DNA from: Treponema sp.
GTDB taxonomy: Bacteria > Spirochaetota > Spirochaetia > Treponematales > Breznakiellaceae
DNA length: 5,590 bases
Reading direction: 5' to 3'
Assembly: GCA_031258265.1 (NCBI GenBank)
Contig: JAIRNB010000060.1
Coordinates: 1 to 5,590, forward strand
Shown piece after piece: positions 1-4,269 of this stretch. Numbering within the stretch: the first letter of the stretch is position 1; every line of letters starts with the position of its first letter. Under the pieces are notes generated by a model. It saw nothing but the letters and a program-made list of their open reading frames with translations, was not told where the DNA came from and searched no databases. A program made the translations under genes and the position numbers.

Positions 1-299
1 AAGAGTTCTTCGGCCAGCTTCGCGCCAGGGCCGGAATGTTCGATTTTCCCCGAAACGGTTTCGGAAGAGGCTTCTTCATCGTAACCAAAACCGCTTTTAT
101 CCCGTATATAGCTCTGCCATTCAGGCGTAGCCTTCCCGCTGTCATGGGACATGCCAAGGGCATAGGCCCACTCGGAAGAATCAAAATCCGCGGCAAACGC
201 CGCCGCTAATTCCGCGGTTTCCCGTAAATGCGTTTCCAGCGGCTGGGGATCAGCCCATTCTCCATTATCCAGTTTCCGGACATGCGCAATATAATCCAT
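1..299 (-). CDS. cas3: Cas3 HD-domain nuclease, N-terminal part (runs off the left edge)
   Basis: This is an open minus-strand frame from ATG at 299 to the window edge (99 codons and 2 bases, no stop). The protein begins MDYIAHVRKLDNGEW. It shows the HD phosphohydrolase pattern of Cas3: PLETHL with H24, the HD pair H52-D53 in MSHDSGKATPEWQSYI followed by K56, and EHSGPGA with H88. In this family these residues bind the metals that cut single-stranded DNA recruited by Cascade during type I CRISPR interference. The usual HDxGK motif is present as HDSGK. The start is supported by a strong ribosome binding site 8 bases upstream and a promoter beyond it. Whether a helicase domain follows (full Cas3) or the protein is a stand-alone Cas3'' cannot be seen. 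The I-C-type repeat at 441-472 suggests a type I-C locus, where cas3 is normally the first gene of the cas operon; the other cas genes would lie left of the window. Confidence 0.88.
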   Translation of the reverse strand, partial: MDYIAHVRKLDNGEWADPQPLETHLRETAELAAAFAADFDSSEWAYALGMSHDSGKATPEWQSYIRDKSGFGYDEEASSETVSGKIEHSGPGAKLAEEL

Positions 300-307
300 T
301 TTTTAAG

Positions 308-314
308 CTCCTTT
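308..314 (-). promoter_or_regulatory. Ribosome binding site of cas3
   Basis: On the minus strand AAAGGAG lies 8 bases upstream of the ATG at 299. This is near-perfect complementarity to the 16S 3' end at good spacing. It fixes the start of the Cas3 frame, which cannot be bounded by its stop in this window. Confidence 0.85.
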
Positions 315-354
315 CTTTGCCAGATTTATGCGATATATACCTTATTGTCACCTT

Positions 355-384
355 ATAATACCACTAATTGTAAATGGTTGTCAA
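355..384 (-). promoter_or_regulatory. Predicted sigma70-type promoter of cas3
   Basis: Read on the minus strand, the -35 box is a perfect TTGACA (379-384) and the -10 box is TATTAT (355-360), separated by 18 bases. Transcription should start around 347-349, giving a leader of roughly 50 bases before the cas3 ATG. The region is much more AT-rich than the rest of the window. The -10 box lies inside the 342-364 segment that resembles the sequence following the solitary CRISPR repeat, so it may be the target of a guide-RNA repressor (inference). Confidence 0.72.
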
Positions 385-404
385 GAAAAATACATCCAAA
401 CCCG

Positions 405-440
405 AAAAATTTTTCTATATTGACACCTTTATACCACCAC
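405..440 (-). promoter_or_regulatory. Candidate pseudo-spacer of a crRNA-like cas3 autorepressor
   Basis: Directly after the CRISPR repeat in its transcribed direction (minus strand, from 440 downward) the sequence resembles the cas3 promoter at 364-342. The matching blocks in order are GTGGT (positions 1-5), TATAA (8-12), GGTG (14-17) and CAATA (19-23), with three mismatches and one single-base bulge. That is 19 of 22 aligned positions. The similarity starts at the first base after the repeat, where a crRNA seed would start, and it covers the -10 box. The three bases 5' of the target on the matching strand are TTA, not the usual I-C TTC PAM. Partial guide matches at cas promoters are known from crRNA-like autorepressors of other CRISPR types. 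Alternative: a local duplication of the promoter segment. The right boundary (405) is arbitrary, set by a normal spacer length. Confidence 0.5.
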
Positions 441-472
441 GTTTCAACCCTCACACCCATACAGGGTGCGAC
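441..472 (-). CRISPR. Solitary type I-C-like CRISPR repeat
   Basis: This 32-base segment starts GTTTCAACCC and ends GGGTGCGAC on the plus strand. Read on the minus strand it starts GTCGCACCC and ends GGGTTGAAAC, the form of type I-C repeats: 32 bp, GTCGC start, GAAAC end, and a central stem CACCC/GGGTG around a 5-base loop. In crRNA orientation it points the same way as cas3. No second intact repeat occurs at the expected 65-70 base spacing on either side, so this is not an array in the usual sense. A weak half-like remnant, AACCCTC followed by CGTACGGGTTGCG, lies at 499-518 but is too close for a normal spacer. It could be an array relic or the repeat part of a crRNA-like regulatory RNA. Confidence 0.8.
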
Positions 473-475
473 ACT

Positions 476-498
476 ACTATACGGCAGAATCGTATAGT
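476..498. promoter_or_regulatory. Perfect inverted repeat beside the CRISPR repeat (possible operator or hairpin)
   Basis: ACTATACG (476-483) and CGTATAGT (491-498) are perfect inverted repeats around a 7-base centre, lying 3 bases from the end of the CRISPR repeat. They sit where the promoter of a minus-strand repeat RNA would be. TATAGT on the minus strand (476-481) could serve as its -10 box, but no good -35 box is seen at the right distance. It could be an operator for a dimeric regulator or simply a hairpin. A second palindrome, CCGTACGG, follows at 505-512. Confidence 0.4.
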
Positions 499-670
499 AA
501 CCCTCCGTACGGGTTGCGCCCCACATGAGGGATTCCGGCGTGTTTCAGGACGCTATGCTCAAATTCCCGCATTTCGTGCGGATACGACAAGAGTTGCCAT
601 CTACCGTTATTCCTATCGGCAAATGGCAGCGGTGTTTTAGGAAAGCGGGAGGCCCATATTGCACAGCGAG

Positions 671-766
671 GCGCAAGGGATAGAGCGGAAATACCGGAAG
701 CCCGCCGGAGGCGGGCTGAGGAATTGCAGCGATAGCCCGGTCCCCGCCGCAGGCGGGGATGCGCCC
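671..766 (+). repeat. Palindromic repeat element, intergenic copy
   Basis: The order is block A (GCGCAAGGGATAGAGCGGAA, 671-690), hairpin 1 (AGCCCGCC/GGCGGGCT, 699-717, 8-bp perfect stem, GGA loop), block B (GCAGCGATAGCCCGG, 726-740), hairpin 2 (TCCCCGCC/GGCGGGGA, 741-759, GCA loop), then TGCGCCC (760-766). Blocks A, B and the sequence around hairpin 2 recur in inverted orientation inside the spsG-like gene at 4894-5050. The element may reach further left, since a TGTTTT block at 633-638 has a counterpart at similar distance in the other copy. The two copies show it is a dispersed repeat. It could be a REP-like or MITE-like mobile palindrome or a structured RNA; I do not recognise a named family with confidence. 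Confidence 0.75.
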
Positions 767-831
767 GGATTCCCCATACCTGGCCGCCGGGGATTTTAGG
801 CTTCTTTTTTTTGTTCCGATACTCAAAAAGT

Positions 832-2454
832 ATGAATGCCCTCGCGATCCTCTACGCCGGCGATCTCCGGCCCCAGGCTCTTGAGAAGATTTTCCCCGGG
901 GAAAAGAACGCCTTCGGCCTGGCCCTGGAACGGGTCCGCCTCTTTCCTGGCTGGCGGAAGACCCTGGTCCTGGGCCGGGAAGGGGATTCTTTGCTGACGC
1001 CGGACTCCGGCGCCGAGCTGGTTCTTAGGCCCCGCTGGACCCGGCGGGGACTGCTGGAGACTATCTCCCTTTTTTCCCAGGGTTTTGACGTGAGTTATTT
1101 TGCCTGGGCGGACTGTCCTTTCCTGGACCCGGAACTTGCCGGGGCTATAGCGGAGCGCCATATCCGCTACAAGGCGGAGTATTCTTATGCCGACGGCTGG
1201 CCCTATGGTTTTGCCCCGGAACTCCTGGCCCCCGGTGTTTCGGGAATCCTTGCCAAGATCGAGGGGGACCTGGAAAACCCTGTGGAACGGGACAGCGTTT
1301 TCGCCGTTTTACAGAAGGACATCAACGCCTTTGATATAGAAACGGAAATATCCCCGGTGGACCTCCGGTCCCGGCGTTTGCTGCTGGCCGCCGATTCAAA
1401 ACGGGACCTCCTCCTCCTCAGCCGTTTTTCCGCCGGGGCGGAAGGGGGGGGTATCCCCGCCGCTAGGGAAGCCGAGGGGATCATCGGGAAACGGCCGGAA
1501 ATTCTTCGGACCCTGCCGGTTTTTTACCCTATCCAGGCGGCCCGCCCCTGCCCCCAGTCCTGCGCCTTTTGTCCCTATCCGGCCTTCGCCGTCCCGGAGG
1601 GCGGCGGGGAAGATTTTCTGGACCCCGGTAAATTTGCCGATCTTCTTGACCGGATCATCGCCTTTTCCTCCGACGCCGTGATCGATCTTTCCCTTTGGGG
1701 GGAACTGGCCCTGCACCCGCGGCGGATGGATTTAATCCGGCTGGTCCTGGAACGTCCCGCCCTGGCCCTGGTTATCGAAACCAGCGGTATAGGCTGGAGG
1801 GAGGGGGACCTGGAGGAAGCCGCCGCCCTGGCCGCGGGGGCCCCCTCCGCCCGCGGGGGGCGGGAATTTTCTCCCCTGTCCTGGATCGTCTCCCTGGACA
1901 GCGCGGAGGGCGCCCGTTACCGGGAGATCCGGGGGCCGGGCTTTGCCGAGGCTTCCTCCTGCGCGAAAAAACTCCTCAGCCTTTTTCCCGGCAGCGCTTA
2001 TGTCCAGGCAGTCAGGACCAAAGGGGCCGAGGACGATATTGAAAAATTCTACCGCTTCTGGAAAGAAGCCGCCCCCCGGGGGAGCGGCAGCGTCATCATC
2101 CAAAAGTACGATGATTTTTGCGGGGCCCTGGAAAAAAGACAGGCCGCCGACATATCCCCCCTTGAACGGCAGAGCTGCTGGCATATTATGCGGGATTTCC
2201 CGGTGCTGTTGGACGGCGCTGTTCCCCTCTGCCGGGAAGAACTCTCCGCCCTAAAGGGAGAAGGCCGTGTGTTAGGAAATATTTATAAGGATTCACTGGA
2301 AATAATCTGGTCCCGGGGAGAAAAGCACTATGCTGAACATTGTAGGGTCTCATGGCAGGATAAAACCACGGGGGAAGGAGCCGCGGATTCAGAGCGGCCG
2401 GCTTACCCGGGTATCTGCGCGGAGTGCGATGAATACTATACCTTCAACTTTTAA
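832..2454 (+). CDS. Spiro-SPASM radical SAM protein with nucleotidyltransferase-like N-terminus
   Basis: The protein has 540 residues. Residues 1-190 resemble a GT-A nucleotidyltransferase: AWADCPFLDPELAGAI at 91-106 and WPYGFAPELL at 123-132 parallel the GDNPF and PYGAGVE segments of the SpsF protein two genes on. The radical SAM [4Fe-4S] motif CxxxCxxC is C240, C244, C247 (CPQSCAFCPYPAF), followed by a LWGELALHP segment typical of SAM binding. The C-terminus is a SPASM domain: C449-x12-G462-x4-C467, then C504 and C529-x2-C532 close to the end, so probably one or more auxiliary iron-sulfur clusters. The family is known mainly from spirochaetes; its substrate is not known to me. The ATG at 832 is chosen because MNALAILYAGDL starts a beta strand; an upstream TTG at 811 would add 7 unlikely residues. 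No good Shine-Dalgarno site is visible. First gene of the glycan operon; a G8 run lies at 1444-1451. Confidence 0.85.
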   Translation: MNALAILYAGDLRPQALEKIFPGEKNAFGLALERVRLFPGWRKTLVLGREGDSLLTPDSGAELVLRPRWTRRGLLETISLFSQGFDVSYFAWADCPFLDPELAGAIAERHIRYKAEYSYADGWPYGFAPELLAPGVSGILAKIEGDLENPVERDSVFAVLQKDINAFDIETEISPVDLRSRRLLLAADSKRDLLLLSRFSAGAEGGGIPAAREAEGIIGKRPEILRTLPVFYPIQAARPCPQSCAFCPYPAFAVPEGGGEDFLDPGKFADLLDRIIAFSSDAVIDLSLWGELALHPRRMDLIRLVLERPALALVIETSGIGWREGDLEEAAALAAGAPSARGGREFSPLSWIVSLDSAEGARYREIRGPGFAEASSCAKKLLSLFPGSAYVQAVRTKGAEDDIEKFYRFWKEAAPRGSGSVIIQKYDDFCGALEKRQAADISPLERQSCWHIMRDFPVLLDGAVPLCREELSALKGEGRVLGNIYKDSLEIIWSRGEKHYAEHCRVSWQDKTTGEGAADSERPAYPGICAECDEYYTFNF

Positions 2455-3442
2455 CCAGGCCCTTCCCTCCTACACCGCGGTAGGGGGGACCGAGCGGCTG
2501 GGTTTTACCGGCCTTTCCGCCCTTCTGCTGAACCGGCGGGGAATCCCTTTCCGGCAGGGCATCTTCCAGGAACTGGAAAAAGCCGGGTTTGACTATGTGA
2601 TCTCCCTGGAAAGCGCCCCGGAACGTTACGACGTTGAGGATCTGTCCAGCCGCTTTCCCTTTGTCCGTTTTGTCCTCATCCCCGCCGGTCTCAACTTTGG
2701 GGAACAGATAAATCTGGGGGCCAGCGAGGTGTCCAGCCCCCTTTTTTTCGTACTCTGGAACGATCTTAAGATAATCACCGGAGGCGGGGCGGACCGGATA
2801 ACCGAGCGGCTCAGCCTCTCCCTGGATGAACTGAAAAAGGCCGGGGGAAAGATCAGCCAGTTCCGGCGGCTTTGCACGGTCCCCTGGCTTCTCAACAGCC
2901 GCTTTGAAACCCATCCCACCCTTATCGCCCCGGTGGTGTACCGGAGGAACGTCAGAACCCTGGTTTTTGCCCCCCGGCAGGAGGGACTTCCCAGCCTCTA
3001 CCCCTTCGACGGGCTGGGAATCTACGACCGGGAACGTTTTATCGGTCTGGGGGGTTTTGATCCCCTTATCCGGAATCCCTACTGGCAGCTCATGGATTTT
3101 GGATTCCGCGCCCACCTTTGGGGAGAGGAGATCAGCGTCACCCAGCACATCAAGATTTCCAGCGAGGGGCTAATCCCCGTGGAGGATAGTACCATTGATG
3201 AGGGCTACCGCCGTTTTTACCTGAAGAACATCGCCCCTGTTTTCCGGGAGGACCAGGCCCACCTTCCCTGGCGGCGTTTCCCCTCCTATCTGGCCAATTC
3301 CGGCTGGGACATCTTTGGCGCCTGGGAGGAGTTTAACGAGGCCCGCCGCTGGGTTAAGGATAACCGCAAGCGCTGGAAACGCGACGCCCGCATGGTGAAC
3401 GACTTCTGGGAGGATGTGGGCGCCCCCCCGGAGGAAGACTAA
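2429..3442 (+). CDS. GT-A (family 2-like) glycosyltransferase
   Basis: The protein has 337 residues, starts MNTIPSTFNQALPSY, and overlaps the end of the radical SAM gene by 26 bases. GT-A features are NLGASEVSSPLFFVLWNDLKI-like segments at 95-115, where the nucleotide-sugar DxD position reads WND, and GLGIYDRERFIGLGGFD at 195-211 followed by MDFGFRAHLWGEEI at 222-235. That last part is the usual C-terminal acceptor-side region of family 2 transferases, in which D223 stands where the catalytic acid/base is normally found. There is no signal peptide or membrane segment, so it is probably cytosolic. The frame is open upstream to an ATG at 2330, but those 33 extra residues come from the overlapping SPASM frame and are basic and unstructured. 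GGAG at 2421-2424 supports the 2429 start, although its spacing is short. Donor and acceptor are unknown; the context suggests a surface or flagellar glycan. Confidence 0.72.
   Translation: MNTIPSTFNQALPSYTAVGGTERLGFTGLSALLLNRRGIPFRQGIFQELEKAGFDYVISLESAPERYDVEDLSSRFPFVRFVLIPAGLNFGEQINLGASEVSSPLFFVLWNDLKIITGGGADRITERLSLSLDELKKAGGKISQFRRLCTVPWLLNSRFETHPTLIAPVVYRRNVRTLVFAPRQEGLPSLYPFDGLGIYDRERFIGLGGFDPLIRNPYWQLMDFGFRAHLWGEEISVTQHIKISSEGLIPVEDSTIDEGYRRFYLKNIAPVFREDQAHLPWRRFPSYLANSGWDIFGAWEEFNEARRWVKDNRKRWKRDARMVNDFWEDVGAPPEED
3430..3434 (+). promoter_or_regulatory. Ribosome binding site of the spsF-like gene
   Basis: GGAGG ends 7 bases before the ATG at 3442 and lies inside the last codons of the glycosyltransferase gene. 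The stop and start share a base (TAATG), so the two genes are probably translationally coupled. The site supports ATG 3442 as the start. Confidence 0.8.
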
Positions 3443-4269
3443 TGCCCCCCGCCGGGGCGGAAGGCGGCCCCGTGGCGGTGCTGCTCCAGGCCCGGCTGGA
3501 CTCTTCCCGGCTCCCCGGCAAGGCCCTGCTCCCCCTGGGGGGGAGGCCCCTTATCTACCGGGTCATGGAGGCCCTGGCCCGGATTCCGGCGGACCTGTAT
3601 ATCCTGGCCTCCCCGGAGGACTGCGCCGGGGATTTCAGCCCCCTGGCGGAGGAGGCGGGCTTTCAGTTCTGCCCCGGCCCCAAGGAGGACGTGCTGGCCC
3701 GCTACTGCCTGGCGATCCGCCGTTTTTCCATTGGCCGGGTGATCCGGGCCACCGGGGATAACCCCTTTGTCTTTCCCGCGGCGGCGGCGGCTATCAACGG
3801 GGAAGCCCTGGCCCTGGGGGCCGATTACGCCGCCTACAGCGGCCTTCCCTACGGCGCGGGGGTGGAGTCCGTGGCGGCGGAGGCCCTGCTCCGGGCGGAG
3901 AGGGAGACTTCCCTGTCCCCGGAAAAACCACTTTCAGGAAAACTACCTTCAGGAAAGCTGAACTCAGGGAAACTGCCCCCGGAGCGGGAGCATGTCTGCC
4001 CCTACCTCTACAACCACCCCGGCCTCTTTCTGCTCCACCGGCCCCTGGCAAGACGGGCCTGGCAGGGCCCGTCCCTCAGAATCACCGTGGACACCGGGGA
4101 GGATTATGAACGCTGCCGCGCCCTTTGGGATGCCCTGGAGGAACGTTCCGGGGAAGCACAACCCGGAGAGGAAAGCGCCGGGGAAAAACGATCCAGGGAT
4201 GAGGCGATCATCGCCGCCTGGCGGAAACTTGCCGGGGCCGCCCATCCCCTGTTCCAGGGGCGGGGATGA
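3442..4269 (+). CDS. spsF: SpsF-type cytidylyltransferase
   Basis: The protein has 275 residues and is expected to activate a sugar acid or similar sugar with CTP, giving a CMP-sugar for glycan assembly. Motifs follow the family in order: VAVLLQARLDSSRLPGK (11-27, nucleotide binding), GPKEDVLARY (79-88), RATGDNPFVFP (102-112, with the metal-binding Asp), PYGAGVE (136-142), EREHVCPYLYNHP (181-193) and RITVDTGEDY (213-222). All key positions look intact. Two 5-residue tandem repeats are inserted: x-x-SGK three times at 163-177, just before the EREHV motif, and x-G-E-x-x three times at 236-250. They make the protein longer than the usual 230-250 residues. It overlaps its neighbours by 1 base on the left and 4 bases on the right. 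The pairing with an SpsG/PseG-like gene is the classic spsF-spsG arrangement. The exact sugar cannot be told. Confidence 0.87.
   Translation: MPPAGAEGGPVAVLLQARLDSSRLPGKALLPLGGRPLIYRVMEALARIPADLYILASPEDCAGDFSPLAEEAGFQFCPGPKEDVLARYCLAIRRFSIGRVIRATGDNPFVFPAAAAAINGEALALGADYAAYSGLPYGAGVESVAAEALLRAERETSLSPEKPLSGKLPSGKLNSGKLPPEREHVCPYLYNHPGLFLLHRPLARRAWQGPSLRITVDTGEDYERCRALWDALEERSGEAQPGEESAGEKRSRDEAIIAAWRKLAGAAHPLFQGRG
3928..3972 (+). repeat. Three 15-bp tandem repeats within spsF
   Basis: Units at 3928-3942, 3943-3957 and 3958-3972 encode PLSGK, LPSGK and LNSGK. Each carries TCAGG(A/G)AA(A/G) at the same phase. The insertion lies between the helix after the PYGAGVE motif and the conserved EREHV motif, so it probably lengthens a surface loop. 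The 15-bp period keeps the frame at any copy number. Confidence 0.8.
4147..4191 (+). repeat. Second, degenerate 15-bp tandem repeat within spsF
   Basis: Three units at 4147-4161, 4162-4176 and 4177-4191 encode SGEAQ, PGEES and AGEKR. Each has a GGG/GGA-GA(A/G) core in register (Gly-Glu at positions 2 and 3). It has the same period as the first repeat but a different sequence, and it is more diverged. Confidence 0.5.

Larger units (their letters stand above)
300..831. other. 532-bp intergenic region between divergent cas3 and the glycan operon
   Basis: No convincing protein gene lies here; the short frames do not look like proteins and overlap repeats and palindromes. Its left third (300-440) is AT-rich and holds the cas3 leader and promoter plus a spacer-like segment. 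The middle (441-520) holds one CRISPR repeat and two small palindromes. The right half (about 560-790) is GC-rich and full of hairpins: CCGCA/TGCGG at 567-581, TGCCAT/ATGGCA at 595-628, and the two 8-bp stems of the repeat element at 699-717 and 741-759. A T-rich tract at 803-812 precedes the operon. I see no convincing plus-strand promoter for the operon and no clear intrinsic terminator. Confidence 0.75.

Noticed and set aside
404..415. Palindrome GAAAAATTTTTC as an intrinsic terminator
   Set aside because: The stem is all A-T except for the end pair and there is no loop; it would be weak. It might end a short minus-strand RNA, but nothing supports this.
499..520. Degenerate second CRISPR repeat
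   Set aside because: AACCCTC followed by CGTACGGGTTGCG resembles the ends of the intact repeat, but the middle is missing and the spacing (about 50 bases between repeat starts) is too short for a spacer. It may be a relic; not claimed.
228..640. Two small plus-strand frames (228-497 and 374-640) in the cas3 promoter region
   Set aside because: They overlap the antisense of cas3, its promoter, and the CRISPR repeat; the translations look random and have no ribosome binding site.
769..812. Intrinsic terminator made of TCCCC/GGGGA and the T-tract before the operon
   Set aside because: Only a 5-bp stem with a long loop, and the T-run starts about 10 bases after the stem; not a convincing terminator, and it would lie just before an operon start.
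545..826. 93-residue minus-strand frame in the intergenic region
   Set aside because: It is translated straight through the repeat element and its hairpins, shows no family motif, and has no ribosome binding site.
811..831. TTG start at 811 for the radical SAM gene
   Set aside because: It would add seven residues encoded partly by the T-tract region, has no ribosome binding site, and the natural beta-strand start is at ATG 832.
2330..2428. Upstream ATG for the glycosyltransferase
   Set aside because: It would overlap the radical SAM gene by 125 bases and add a basic, unstructured extension read out of frame from the SPASM domain; ATG 2429 gives a normal start.
1732..3148. Minus-strand and alternate-frame open frames across the radical SAM and glycosyltransferase genes
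   Set aside because: They are shadows of GC-rich genes with low-complexity translations; the plus-strand frames hold all recognisable motifs.
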